Shown here: one piece after another, positions 21,379 through 34,450 of the stretch
Layout: every line of letters starts with the position of its first letter
Position numbering within the stretch: position 1 is the first letter of the stretch
Source of the DNA: Cryphonectria parasitica EP155
Lineage: Eukaryota > Ascomycota > Sordariomycetes > Diaporthales > Cryphonectriaceae
Direction of reading: 5' to 3'
DNA length: 64,000 bases
NCBI RefSeq assembly: GCF_011745365.1
Contig: NW_024468913.1
Span: forward strand, 992,001 to 1,056,000
The notes under the pieces: model-generated
The model's database searches: none
What the model was told of the DNA's origin: nothing
Seen by the model: only the letters and a program-made list of their open reading frames with translations
Translations under genes and position numbers: made by a program

Positions 21379-23307
21379 CTACTCTGCCGCTCTTCCTTCG
21401 CCAGTCTCATCAGCAGATAAGGACGAAGAAGACGACGAAGACGTGTCCAACCCCACAGGCCTCTTCGGCACCCTCACCAACAACAAGAAGCCCAAAACAA
21501 GACAGACCAAGCCGGCCAGGCCGAAATACGGCAACCCGACCCAGCCCCCGCCCAGCCTCATGCCGATGGAGAACAAGCCGGCCAGCATGGGCTGCGCATA
21601 GACGCCGCCCAGGATCTGCACCATGCCGACGACGCCAAAGACGCGCGAGCGGTGGGCGGGGGCGACGTAGAAGCTCATCAGGCTCTTGGCGAGGCTGGCG
21701 TAGGCCATGCCCAGGGCGAGGAGGGCCAGGCCCACGATGAAGAGGGCCAGGGTCGGGGCGGCGCCCATGACCAGGGCGGCGAGGACGGTGATGGTGGCGC
21801 CTAGGCGGGCGAGGGCGGCGTCGCGGTGCTGCTCGTCTGCTGGGCGGAAGAAAGAGGAGGAACGGGGGGTGGTGGTGGTGGCGGCAGGGTTGTTGCGCAT
21901 GAGGAACCGGCAGAGCCAGGGGAGGAGGACGAGGGATTGGGCCATGGAGGCGAGGCCGAAGGCGGTCTGCACGTAGCCTCCTTGGAAGAGGCGGAGGCCG
22001 AAGCGCTTGGAGATGAAGAGGGCCATGAAGGAGGTGGTGGAGGACAGGACGGGGAGGTCGGCGGCGCAGGTGAGGAGGAGGAGGACTAGGGAGGGCGGGG
22101 AGGTGAAGATGGAGAGGGAGGTGCGGAGGCGGTGGCGGAGGGAGGAGTACGAGAAGGAGGATTTGGGCTGTTTTCGAATAGATGAGTCCTCGTCGGCATC
22201 GTTGTCGTCGTCATCATCATCGTCGCTGCTGTTCTGCTCCGTGGTGGCGGAGGAGGAGAAGGAGGTTGTCGAGGGTGGGTGTTTTGCATCGGGGATGAAG
22301 AGGACGAGGAGGGCCGAGGAGCCGATCAGAGCTATGCCTGTGATGTAAGGTGGCCAGGGCCCCAGCCTGGACATCATGAAGGAGGACAAGGTCGGGGCCA
22401 CGAGATTGCCGCAGACGGTGACCATGTTTTGTTTCAAGAACACCACGGCCCTATCCAAGGAAAGTCAGTCAGTCTCTCTATAATAGACGTACTCACTGCT
22501 GTTCCACGTCTCATCCTGCTTGTAGAGGTGGAGAAGAGAAGAAAGAAAAAGAAAGAAAAAAACGTACCTCTCTTCCTCACTCGAGGCATCAGCCAGCATA
22601 GCCAACAACATGGCCACAGCAACCGGATTCCCACCACCGATAAAGGCACCAAGGCACTCCAGCCAGACCAGACGAATGGGAATAGCACCACCGAACGCGA
22701 GGACGATGAGGGTCCACAGGCTGCCCAGCATGATTCCGGCCAGGGAGAGGGAGAGAACAAATTTCCGACCAAGCCTGAAGATCCAGGTCAGCAATCATCA
22801 TCATGATTCAACGACAAGAGGTGGGATAGAAAGAAAAAGAAAAAAAAGTCAAGTAAGCACGCACCTGTCAGCCGCCGAGCTCCACGGGTATGCATTCAAA
22901 AACCCCGCGGCCGCCGTCAGCGCGCTCGAGACGGCAATGATCTGGACCAGCTTGCTCTGGATCGGCTCCAGCTTGCACTGGCCCTCGTCAATGGGCGCAT
23001 ACACCGTCGCCGCCAGCAACGACGACCGACGCTCCTCGTAGTAGGCGTGGCACAGGACGTCCTCGGTCAGACGCGCGACGGGAAGATTGAGGAACCCGCC
23101 CGAGGCAGAGGCCATCAGGTTGCCCAGCAGGAGCATGTTCCTGATGATCCTGTCTGTACGAGCAGCCCGGGCCTCCTCCTCGGCCCGGCCGATGGCGGTG
23201 GCGGATCGTGACGGGGGGCGAGGACGGCCTCCTGCTGGTCCGGCGCCCAGCAGCGGCGTGGCCTCGGTGCCCCCGTCGATGGACTCGCGGAGGGTGGTCT
23301 CAGACAT
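21379..23307 (-). CDS. Major facilitator superfamily transporter
   Basis: Three exons (23307-22865, 22774-22568, 22450-21379) with introns of 90 and 117 nt encode 573 aa. Splice joins give AADRLGRKFV, which is the MFS motif A after helix 2, and SSEEERAVVFLKQNM after helix 4. About 12 membrane segments are visible, for example LSLSLAGIMLGSLWTLIVLA and LVCLVLGFLLLVRVP. The central loop carries an acidic run (SSDDDDDDDNDADEDSS) and the C-terminus is Ser-rich. The N-terminus (MSETTLRESIDGGTEATPLL) has a dileucine-like signal of the kind seen in vacuolar or endosomal MFS proteins. The open frame extends 52 codons upstream through a pyrimidine-rich leader, which I did not include. Substrate cannot be assigned. 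Confidence 0.88.
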
Positions 23308-25987
23308 GGCTGATGGGAGAAGAAGGAGTAAGAGAATGAACTGAGGGAGAGAATCTAAACTAATGATGCCATGATGATAGAAAAGTTTTTTGAGAAATAA
23401 GAGCCTGAGGTTGGTCTTCTTTTTTTTTTTTCTTTTCTTCCGAGGGCGGAGATGAGATGTCAAGAGATGATATATAGATAATAATCAAGGGATGTCACCA
23501 CCTCATCCACTCCTTCAAACACATACACGCTCTCTCACACATAAACAGAGATATCCTCCCTCGGCCCGCCAATGGGGGAGTTCCTGGCCCCTGCTGGGCG
23601 GGTCTCCCATACGTTGACACCAGACATAAGCACGGCGCGGGAATGCCCCGCCTTTCCTGCAATCTTATCAATCTCGCAATGCTTTTCTCCCTCCTTCTCT
23701 TCTTATCCCCCCACGGTCTTTTACCTGTACCATAAGGAAATATGAACCAACCCACTCCATTGTTGTCAGATGACGTGTTTAGTAAGAGAAACAATCCCCG
23801 GAGTATTTTATCCGGATGGGATGGTTCGCATTTCCCTATGCAAGGCCATATATCATCGAGATGTTTGTATGATTAATAAGAATATGTGGTGGGTCAGCGA
23901 GACGTGGACGAGGTGCGCGGCTAGAGGCGTAAAAATTCCCTGCGCGGTGACGATGGCTTACGTTCGGGTTTTGATGAGGTTGGCACTGGTTATGGCATGC
24001 CAGTCTTAAGTATCACTGGAAATAATTTAATGCAGTGTTTGTCATGTTTCCTTTCTTCTTCTCTTCTTTCCTTCGCATCATTTCCTAAGCATGTAAATCT
24101 TGCCGTACGAATCGGTCTTTGCTAGGCAATCCAATTTACAGGTTGGCGCTCTACTCTACTTGCTTTTCTGGCAGCCTTCATCTTTCTTTCTTTTCTTTTT
24201 TTTCTTCTTTTTTTCATTCTTTTTTTTTATTATTCATTCTTGATCTGTTCCCTGCATTTACATATTCTCTTCCTCTTTTACTTATGTCACTATGATTCTT
24301 TTTTTCTCATATCAGGGAAGGGGTTTCATCCGAGGAGCCAAGTCGTCTACTCGGCAGCCTCAACTTGTCCGTACGCCTAAACACGAAGCATAGCATGAGA
24401 GGGATGAGCGTGCTGTTGCACATCTCAGCCAGATCACTTGACCTCGCTTCACCTTACTATTACGTATCCTAGTAGAGGACGTAAATGAGTTGTGCCACTT
24501 TCAATTGGCCCTCGCACAATATTTGAGTCCACAGGGTGATGGGCTCAACTCACTCATTCCAACGAGATGAATTACGCAACTTGATTGATCGACCGACTCC
24601 TCGTCTGATTCCCATTCTGAGGGCATTGACGAAGCAACGTGCGCATGGAACTTGAGAGGCTATGGGTCCGCTACACAGGAGCTTGTCAGCCAGCCAAGAC
24701 TCAGTGCCAGGCGTGACAATCACAGTCTTCCTGCTTTTCTTTTCATGTGGTTGGAAATATAGTGCAAATCGCCGAGAAACTCCCACAACAAGTATATTCA
24801 TCCAAAAGAAAGATGTACACAGCATGGTAACACAACCTAGAGTCCCACGTGTCAGTATGTACACTCACTATGGTGACACTATTACCACGGTACATGAGCT
24901 GCGAGTAACATATACTTGCGAGGACAGGAAGTACACGTCAATCGGGTTCGTCACGAATACCTAACCTCTCGAAGAGGAGGCAAGGGAGTGTGCCTTGGAC
25001 AACGATATTCCACCGACCATATGAGCGAGAATAAAGCGAACAATGATCAGCACGAGTGACAAAGAGAAAAGCCAAGAAGGCAAAGAGGAGAGAGTTTAGG
25101 TTAAAGAAAAAGAAAATAGAGTCACACACAGACCATGTCGGCAGCATTGTGGCAGCATTGTGGACCAGCACAGAGACAAGATTTGCGGGGGAACCTGGAC
25201 CTAAACTCCAAGGCGTTAAAGCCTGTTTACTTCACCAGGTCCTTTCCCCGATATTTGTTCCTTTAAGCTTGGGAGCAAGTTGGGGTAAACTCCACGTCTA
25301 TACTACTAAAAAGGGTTCGTCGCTAGGATTTTTCGGTACCTAACCGTTGCGTCTCCATACTTTTGGTGCCTATGGTTTGGCCTTGGCTGCCCTCTTTTGG
25401 GAGCCCCCCTCCTTGGGGAACCCTTGATGGTCGGCCTTGTGCTCGCTCGAACCCAACCACTTCCAGATCGCGGGGAAGAAAAGAGAAAGCAAGATCTATT
25501 ATAGTTCCCTGCACGAGCCCTTGCTAGAAGCCCGCTCGTCCTGCAGAAGAATCGGCCCGTCAACAAACACACAGCCCAGTGCATGGCTTGTTTTGTTGGG
25601 CCGACACTTTTGAGGCTGGGGGTGAGGTCACTGGTGTATAGGCTACCTCTGGCTGGCCGACGACATACGACGCCACAAACCCCTCCTGCTACGATAACCT
25701 TTGCCTATTGAAGACGAGGTCTCATGATCGTCATGGCCTCCTCCTCCTCCTCCTCCTCCTCCTCTTCTTCCTCCTCCTTCTTTCTGGGCGCCGTGTCGTG
25801 GGCCGAGGATCGTCTAGGGCCATCTTTGCTTTCAGTATTTAATCCCCTCGACCCCTTGGCTGTCCTCGATCTCCTCCTTCTTTTCTGTCTCTGCCTCTGC
25901 CTCTGCCTCCTCCTCCGTCTTCTCCCCTCCCCCAACCCAAAACGCACCTTGTCCTCGAAGCTCACACCATATGTGAGCGGCATCGTG
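23308..25987. other. Divergent 2.7-kb intergenic region (MFS / GH31)
   Basis: Head-to-head spacer between the MFS gene and the GH31 gene. It contains T- and CT-rich tracts near 24180-24310, a GTAC-rich patch at about 24811-24935, and an imperfect (CTC)n tract at about 25738-25770 in the presumed GH31 leader. Short open frames have no protein character. No gene supported. Confidence 0.55.
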
Positions 25988-28900
25988 ATGGCATATGCAC
26001 TCACCCGTCTGGCCCTATGGGGCCTGTGTCCCATGGTGCTAGCCCAGTCCTCCTCCACCCTCACCACCGGGTCCACGGAGACAACCACAAGCTATAGGGC
26101 CATCTTCACTGTCCCCTTTGACTCAGATGACGGCCAGACGCTGCTGCCAAACATCAATGACCCCGAGGCTGTCGATGTGCAGACCGTGTGTCCAGGATAC
26201 ACAGCCTCCAATGTGCAGACTTCGGACACGGGCCTGACCGCCGACCTGGACCTGGCCGGAGCTGCCTGCAGCGTCTATGGAAACGATGTTGCCAACCTGA
26301 CCTTGACCGTCGAGCACCAGGACACAGGCCGCCTCAACGTTGCCATCCAGCCTCGCTTTATTGGCTCTGACAATGAGACCTGGTTCCTCCTCCCAGAGGC
26401 CATTGTACCCAAGCCAACCTCAAGCGGCGGCGCGAGTTCCAGCAACAGCGATTTTGAGCTGTCCTGGACCAATGACCCTACCTTTGCCTTTACCGTGACC
26501 AGAAAGTCTACTGGGGATACCCTCTTCACCACCAACGGCAGCAAGCTTGTCTACGAGGACCAGTTTGTCGAGTTTGTCTCGCCCCTCCCGGAGAACTATA
26601 ACCTGTACGGCCTGGGAGAGACCATCCACGGCTTCAGGCTTGGGAATAACCTTACGAGTGAGTAATACTTAAGATTTATATCTATCTGGCTCGCTGAAGC
26701 AGCTGGCTAGCTGGCCAATCTGAAAGGGGGGATCACGAGCTGACACCTATGACAAAAGGGACCCTGTATGCCGCTGATTCTGGTGACACCATCGACTACA
26801 ACATCTATGGCTCGCATCCCATCTATCTCGACACCAGGTATTTCTCCCAGGGCGAGAACGGCAGCCTCGCCTACGTGGCCAACGCCACCGACACCTCTGC
26901 TCAGTACACGCCCTACACCCACGGCGTGTTTCTGCGGAACGCACACCCCCAGGAGATCCTGCTCCGTCCTGAGGGCATCACGTGGCGCACCCTGGGCGGC
27001 AGCATCGACCTCTACTTCTACTCGGGCCCGTCAGCAACGGCTGTCGTCCAGGACTACCAGACCAGCACCGTGGGCCTGCCTGCCATGCAGCAGTACTGGA
27101 CCTTTGGCTTCCACCAGTGCCGCTGGGGCTACCAGAACTGGTCCGTCCTGCAGGACGTGGTCGACAACTTTGCCAGATTCAACATCCCCCTCGAGACCAT
27201 CTGGACGGATATCGACTACATGAACCAGTACAGGGACTTTGACAACGACGCCATACGGTTTGGCTACGCCGAGGGCGCCGAGTTCCTCTCCAAGCTGCAT
27301 GCCAACGGCCAGCACTACATCCCCATCGTGGACTCTGCCATCTACCACCCGAATCCGGAGAACGCGAGCGACGCATATCCCATCTTTGACCGTGGCGTCG
27401 ATGCCGGTGCCTTTATGCTCAACCCAGACGGCTCTCTGTACATTGGAAGCGTCTGGCCCGGCTACACTGTGTTTCCAGACTGGGTGGCGGCCTCGCTGGG
27501 CACCACCAACGGCACAGGGGCCTTCAGCTGGTGGACGGACGAGATGTCGCGCTGGCACCAGAACGTCTCGTGGGACGGCATCTGGATCGACATGTCCGAG
27601 GTCAGCTCCTTCTGCGTCGGCAGCTGTGGCAGCAACAACGTCTCGCTCAACCCGGTCCACCCGCCCTTCCTGCTTCCTGGCGAGCCGGGAGATGTCATCT
27701 ACGACTACCCAGAGGGCTTCAACCTGACCAACGCCACCGAGGCCGCCACCGCGTCCTCCCTCAGCGCATCACAGTCCTCTGCCGCAGCAACATCAACGTC
27801 GTCGTCCTCGCCCTCCTCCTCCTACCTGCGGACGACGCCTACACCGGGCAGCCGCAACGTCAACTACCCGCCTTATGTGATCAACAACGTCCAGGGCGAC
27901 CTCGCCGTGCACGCCGTATCGCCCAACGCCACCCACCACGGCGGCATGCTAGAGTACGACTTCCACAACCTCTTTGGGCACCAGATCCTCAACGCCACGC
28001 ACCAGGCCCTGCTGGCCGTGTCCCCCGAGAAGCGGCCCTTCATCATCGGCCGGTCGACGTTTGCCGGCACAGGCAAGTGGGCGGGCCACTGGGGCGGCGA
28101 CAACTACAGCCTCTGGGCGTACATGTTCTTCGCCATCCCGCAGGCGCTGGCCTTCTCGCTCTTCGGCATCCCCATGTTCGGCGTCGACACGTGCGGCTTC
28201 AGCGGCAACTCGGACATGGAGCTGTGCAGCCGGTGGATGCAGCTCAGCGCCTTCTTCCCCTTCTACCGCAACCACAACACCCTCTCCGCCGCCCCGCAGG
28301 AGCCCTACCGCTGGGCCGCCGTCATCGACGCCACCAAGGACGCCATGGCCATCCGCTACAGCCTGCTGCCCTACCTCTACACCGCCTTCGCCCACGCCCA
28401 CGACACGGGCAGCCCCGTCATGCGCGCCCTGGCCTGGGAGTTCCCCGCCGAGCCCTGGCTGGCCGCCGCCGACAGGCAGTTCCTGCTGGGCCCCGCCCTC
28501 CTCGTCACCCCGTGCCTGGAGCAGGGCGCCTCCACCGTCGACGGCGTCTTTCCCGGCTCTGGAGACGGCGCCACCGTCTGGTACGACTGGTACAACCAGA
28601 CCGCCGTCACCGGCGTCGCCAGGGGCCAGAACGTCACCATTGCGGCGCCCCTGGGCCACATCCCCGTGTACATCCGTGGCGGCAACGTCGTGCCCACACA
28701 GGCGCCTGGCTTGACCACGAGCGCGAGCAGGCAGAACCCTTGGGGCCTGCTGGTCGCGCTGGACCTGACGGGGAGCGCAAACGGGACCTTGTATCTGGAT
28801 GATGGCGAGAGCGTGACGCCCAACGCTACCACATGGGTCACGGTAAGTTCCCTTTTGCCTTTCTCCTTCTTTGTTCGAAATTGTCAACTACTAACACTGT

Positions 28901-29346
28901 TTCCTTTTTTTTTTTTTTTCCCTCCAAAAAAGCTATCTGCCACGAGTACATCCCTCACGGCCACGCCCTCGGGAAGCTACGAGGACACCCTCCCCCTGGG
29001 CAACGTCACCGTCCTGGGCGTCTCAGCGGATGTGACCAACGTCACACTAAACGGGCAGGCCATCAGCAGCAGCGGGTGGTCCTACAACAGCGGGTCACAG
29101 CTCCTCAGCGTGACCGGGCTGAGCGACCTGACCTCGAACGGGACCTGGAATGAGGGCTGGACACTGAGCTGGGGCAGCGGATCCGGGTCTGGGTCTTCCA
29201 GCGGCTCGGGCTCGGCGGCCACGGCTACTGGTGGCTCAAGTGGCACGACGAGCACGCCAGTGAGCACTTCTGGAGCTGGGCGGGTGAGAATGGCGTCTGT
29301 TTTCACACTCTTGGCTGTGTTTGTCTGTGCGGTGGTTGTGTTGTAG
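25988..29346 (+). CDS. GH31 alpha-glucosidase (agdC-type), GPI-anchor signal
   Basis: Secreted glycoside hydrolase that releases glucose from non-reducing ends of alpha-glucosides. Exons 25988-26657, 26759-28842 and 28933-29346 (introns 101 and 90 nt) give 1055 aa. There is a signal peptide (MAYALTRLALWGLCPMVLA). The N-terminal galactose-mutarotase-like domain includes CPGYTASNV and the GLGE motif. The catalytic barrel has nucleophile D501 in GIWIDMSEVSSF and acid/base D671 in HWGGDNYS. A Ser-rich insert (about 560-590) splits the barrel, as in agdC-type enzymes. The C-terminus is Gly/Ser-rich and ends in a hydrophobic tail (MASVFTLLAVFVCAVVVL), suggesting GPI attachment. The start was chosen for the signal peptide; the frame stays open upstream to 25724 through a CTC repeat that I treat as leader. 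Some family members act on beta-glucosides too. Confidence 0.93.
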
Positions 29347-29704
29347 TTAATGGATAAAGGACCCTCAGCAGGTAATGATTGTTTTGTTGTAAAAGGAATC
29401 ATGAAAGGCCTCTTGGTTATGAGAATGATGATGACTTCAAATATCCTGGATATATATTCTCACAAGATACTGCCCTGATCAAACTATCCAAGAGAACCAG
29501 CTGCCAGTAGATGACGCGGTCGAGATCACCGTCAGCCTCCTCAACAACTCGCCTGACACTTTTGCTTGTTGTGTATTATGCATATCCATCCCTCCCTCCG
29601 CTGCTCTCTGCGCGCTCTTACAACCTCGCCTGTGGTTTTCTCACATAATCTCTGGCCTATACACATTGCATGTTTAATAAGACACCACACCGGCTTTCGA
29701 CATC
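29347..29704. other. Convergent 3' spacer
   Basis: Tail-to-tail spacer between GH31 (plus) and the FAD monooxygenase (minus). It may contain a last small exon of the monooxygenase at 29618-29656; see findings. Confidence 0.5.
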
Positions 29705-30674
29705 TCAATGGCAACAGATAGGTCTTCTTACCTCAGCAATCGCATCATAATCCAAAGCCCACTTTAAGAAAGCAGACGAGTGGAAACTGGCATCCCGATT
29801 GGGCACAACATCCCTAAGACTCTTGACAGCCCGCCTCTCGACATCCTGTTCAGGGATCGGCAAGCCGCCCGAGAACATGGCCGTGTTCCAGCGTGCATAC
29901 GCTTTGATCCTTTCGACCCGCGGCCTCCTGATCTCCTGCCACCACCTCGCGACCTGTGAGACGACGCCGTCGTCTTGTTCGGCCCCGCGGCCCCCAAGCA
30001 GCCGCAATAAGAAGTCCAGCACGGCAATATCCTCAATGATCAGAGAGAACCCCTGCGCAGCATTCGGGTGCATCGCGTGCGCCGAGTCCCCCAGAAGCAA
30101 CACCCGCCCTCCCTTGCTCGTCCACCGTGGGAGGTCAGGCAGCTCGGCCAGCCGCCACCTGTCACACGACGTCGCCGCATCCAGGGCCTGGACGAGCTCG
30201 GTACATGCGCCGCGGAAGGAGTGGCGGACGAGGTCGATGTCGCCTTGTTCGTCCCACAGGCTGCGCTGGTCGGTCTCGGCAGTGTCGATGCCGAAGAGGA
30301 GGCCTACCGAGTTTCGTTTTGTGTTGTGGCGGGTTACTACAAAGCCACCCTCACCACTGCTGCTGTTGCTACTCCTCCCCTTTGTCCACACATTGATATT
30401 CTCCTGGTCTGTCAGTCGCGACGTACCAGCCCGCAACGCCAGCGCCGCGTCGTCGACATGCACACCGTACAGCGTGGTCCGGCTGATGACAGGCTCCGTC
30501 TCACACCCTAGATCCGCCAGCACAGCACGCCTAGTTGCAGACCGAATCCCATCTGCAGCCAGCACTAAGTCCGCCGTCAGCTCTTTCTCGAACCTCTTGT
30601 CCTGCCCCTCGTCAGTCTCAGCAGCAGCCAACCTCACCACCACCGCCGCCGCCGCCCCTCCACGCGTCGCAGCA

Positions 30675-30711
<37 letters not shown>

Positions 30712-31135
30712 CCTCCTCCTTCTCCTCAACACCCGAAACCACCACTCCAAACCGCACCTCCGCCCCTGCTTTTATAGCAGCCTCGTACAGTGCATGCACC
30801 GCGTCCTGTCGCGTGATGCCCCAATCCGGGCTGTCGCTGGCGTCCACGGCAATGTTACGCATGCGCACGCGGCCGGTGGTGGCGTCGCGGAGGAGGGCAT
30901 GTGGGGTGGGCGTTGCGGCCGCGGAGAGGGCTTTGGCAAGGGAGGAGGGAATGTTGTCGCCCTCCTTCCATGACTGCAGGATGATGCGGGTCGCTGAGGG
31001 CCGGACGTTCATCTCCCCACCTCGGGGGGTTAGTGTCTTGTGGCGCTCGAGGACTTGGACTTTGTGGTCGGATTGGGCGAGGCGGTACGCGGCTGTCAGA
31101 CCGGCTAGGCCTGCGCCTATGATGATTATCTTCAT
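29705..31135 (-). CDS. FAD-dependent monooxygenase (salicylate hydroxylase-like)
   Basis: Group A flavoprotein hydroxylase; the aromatic or other substrate is unknown. A single exon gives 476 aa. The Rossmann FAD site is MKIIIIGAGLAGLTAAYRLA (GxGxxG), the DG motif is LVLAADGIRSATRR, and the second FAD site is GRVLLLGDSAHAMHPNAAQG. A low-complexity Ala insert of 11 alanines, encoded by a (GCA)n microsatellite, lies between the first beta-alpha units and the DG motif, a loop tolerant of insertions. The last codons GCT GAG are followed by a good splice donor (GTAAGA at 29731). An alternative model therefore ends at 29732 and adds an exon at 29656-29618. The start follows the conserved MKIIIIGAG; the upstream frame to 31333 crosses a poly-C tract and is rejected. 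Confidence 0.9.
30678..30710. repeat. Coding (GCA)11 microsatellite (poly-Ala)
   Basis: Eleven perfect GCA units on the plus strand, read as GCT-type alanine codons in the minus-strand monooxygenase. Triplet length keeps the frame when unit number changes. Confidence 0.95.
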
Positions 31136-34100
31136 TGGATGAAAAAGAGCAAAGGGAGGAGGGTTGTGGGTTTTACTGCTGAATTGGGATGTAATCATCC
31201 AGTCATGGCTTGTGTGGCGTTGAGGATGACAGCTGAGAGGTGGGTCGCATGTTTTTGTTTTTTTTTTTTGGTTTTTTTTTGGGGGGGGGGGGGGGGGGAG
31301 GGGGAAGAGCGGAGTTGGAGAGAGGGCTGTCACTGCAGTATTTACTTGCTCGACACATAACTAAGCCCTGGCAGTCACGATCCCCTGCACCAACAATGCA
31401 CTTTCCCATCATACGAATTGGGGCGGGCTTTACTACTACCTTGTTTCGTCATCGACTGCTTTCTTTCTTGTATTGATCATGACCTGTGGCTACAGTATTA
31501 AAATGTGAGGGAAATCAAAGATATAAGAATTATAATATTATTGGCTTCGTTCAGTAGTGAGTTTGCATGGATAACATCATTGAACATCCTGACTGTTGGC
31601 TTTCTGCCCGCTGGCCGTTTCTCCACAGAAGCATGTCATCAAGCCATGGGAAAGTGTCAATCATAACTCATCATGCCAATGGGAACAACTCTTTCCAACG
31701 GAGTCGATTGCAGAAAAGCCTCGACAAAGGACCTCTCATACCGGCAGAGGCTAAATATCGATACATGACTATAATTATAGACCATGTTTCTCTATTCTTC
31801 CTCGCTGAAACTTAGGGGGGAAATGAGCAGCTCCTCGAGCCACAGCACCAAACACTACTAACAACAATCTTTGTGCTTCTTCACATGGTTGGGGCAGAGT
31901 TGTTCCGCACCCGACAATCTCAATACTCGTTGTATGTAATTCGCTATAAAACATAGTCCTATCCAGAAAGTAAGAGCAAGTATTTCTAGCCTACCTTGTT
32001 TGATATGTAATTCCAGCCCTACATGGAAACCAAAACATATAAAGTTCTACAGAATCTCGAGATGCTTAGACCTCAGACGTCCTAGACTTTCATGTATGCA
32101 TCCTATAATATCGGGGCATGAACAAGTTTACACTACCCAAGTAGTAAGACTTGACAGATCAGCGTCACAGAGCTCTTCGTCCAGACGAATATCCAGACCG
32201 CTATCCCTACTTAGTATTTAACTAGATGTCACTCTGGCCTTCCATTGGTGTATGACAGGTAAAGACTTCGGGGTTGATCTTTCTTGTGGAAACGTTGACT
32301 GTGATCCCGACCTTGTATTCAGAAATCCAGACCGGAATTGCAAGTTTTGCCATGCACCATGGTACCCTTTACACGCCCTAGTGGACGTCCAGGTGGCTCA
32401 CAAGTAGAAGACGGCTATTATTGCTGCTGTGCATGGTGTCAAGTCCAAACCTCTTGGATGCAAGGATTTAATGACTTTCCCATGCAGTAATCATTCTGTC
32501 CTTTTTTCCCCTTTTCTCTGCCTCATTCATAGATATCAAATATCTCAGAGATTTTGGCCTCGAAAATAAAGTCGACCAACGTTCGGAGGTACAGAATACA
32601 ACATTGACACTCAAAATCAGTCCAAGCCACTCCCAGAGAGCACATGAGCATCAACAAAATGTAAATTGGTTATCTCCGTCACCCTATGGCTATGTGTCCG
32701 TGTGCTCAAGAAGAGCAGAATCTGAGGCGCAATTTCTTTCTGGTTCTACAAAGTTTGACTGTCAATTGCTGAAGACACCCCGTGGCGACGGGTAATTGAG
32801 GATGCCTGGAATCTTGTGGAAGTAATTACGGGGTGTTCACGGAAGGAAGAAAGTGTGCCGATTGGAAACACACAGCCTACGTCTAAAGGTGTGAACGGTC
32901 GTATACTAGGACAGGCCCAAAGAGTAAAAAGAATCGACTTCCTGAAGGAGGTGAAGTGTTGTAAAGAGTGACTTTGCCTTCACTTCCTTGTGGTCACTTC
33001 ATCCGCATTCTTTCCCGAATGTTTCAGACAATTACTTTTGAAATGTGTGTATCTAAAGTTGAATGTATTCAGGCCACAACAAGATACTCTCAAAGAACAA
33101 CCGCCTATTGGGAATCAGGCTGGCCTGAGCGCGAACGAAACAAAGTCCTAATAATATCGAGGAGTATCCGCAATATTTTATTTGATGGGTAAGGGAACCT
33201 TTGGCTAGTAAACTCTCAAGTTCAAACATCTGATCTTTCTGGTGCTTCTGAAATATATATGGGTATGTTCACATCCTTACACCCAGATATGGACGCTCAG
33301 ACTTTCCCCAAGCTCCTCCAAGCGACTTGTTACGTCAGAGACGATCTAGAAAAGTTTGAGATCTCGGGAGATCTACTCACGCTTCCTTTCAAGTCTTTTC
33401 CCTGTTGTCCCCAAGGCTTGGGCAATACAGTGGGCCGACCCAAGTATGTATGAAGGATCTCGGAACATGGAGAATTCCGCGGAGATGCTCCACCACTTGG
33501 GAGAAAACAAGGATAACGAACGGTCTTTGACCGAAATCTCTATCTCTTATATCCTAGTAATGACGGTGTCCAAGTGCCTTCGGAAACACCATGGTTCTTG
33601 TCACCACCGAGTGTTTATTTTCCTGATGGTATGGTCGAGCAAATACAGTACTGTTACCACTGACCGAGGATGGCGAGCCGGCACCTCGTCGACCACTGCC
33701 AAGTGGTGCCCAGGCTCTGGGATCCGTCTCTCCCCCCCCATCTAGAGACCGAACAGTCCAATAACCAAGCCGGTCCTACTAGCACAGGCACCGCGCGGGT
33801 AGATTCAAAGTTAAGCTTCGGGCCGTCTTACAGTAGCAAACCCTCCTTCACACAAGATGTCAACGAAGGAATGATTATGATACGAAAGTCCCTTAGCGTC
33901 AGGGTTCCAGCTATCACTTGCCGGAGCAGGTTTATGATAGGTGCCTAAGGCATATGAAGTCTCACACCGGTCCTGTGGAGCGTCCTGCACCTTGGTGCAG
34001 ACTACTAGACGTCTGTGTCTGCCGTGGCCATCATAGTCCGCATTCCAGCGCCAGTAATGCGATCACCGGTCCACTCTCTGGCGGGGTTTTAGGTAAATGT

Positions 34101-34450
34101 GCATCGGAGTTGAAACAACGCAGGTGCACATGGGACTGAACTCCCCACATACTGCAGGAGAGTACGCCTATGAAACAGCATAGAACGAGGTGTGGGGGTA
34201 AAGAAGGGGGCTGGGACTGCTTTTTGCATCTGGTCCTCCTGCGTGATCATTCCCAATAGTTGTAGAGCGGTCTCTCTACATGCTTATACGTACCGCTGCG
34301 TCTGCTGAGTGGATTTCGAGGTGTGGCACTTGACATGCTGGACAAAGATGACTCGTGGAATATGAGACAGGCTTTCTCCTTGGATGGCATGGACGACAGC
34401 ACGCATGCCACTCGGGATGATAGGACAGAGGGAGCCATAACATTTTATTT
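31136..34450. other. Gene-poor region, part 1
   Basis: It begins with the monooxygenase leader, which includes a T-rich block and a G18 run at 31281-31298. The rest is unstructured sequence with short open frames only. One 51-codon ORF at 32252-32407 contains several cysteines; see findings. No transposase or reverse-transcriptase motifs, no long terminal repeats and no tRNA were seen. Confidence 0.5.

Noticed and set aside
25724..25987. Poly-Ser N-terminal extension of GH31
   Set aside because: Produced by a CTC repeat in the leader; a clean signal peptide starts at 25988.
27531..28802. Long open frames on both strands within the GH31 gene
   Set aside because: High GC and codon bias open the alternative frames; only the GH31 frame has catalytic motifs.
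29799..31142. 447-codon plus-strand open frame
   Set aside because: Antisense shadow of the FAD monooxygenase, which carries all expected FAD motifs; this frame is low-complexity Ser/Arg/Thr.
31500..34200. Decayed transposon
   Set aside because: Suspected from low gene content, but I found no terminal repeats, target duplications or transposase/RT motifs.
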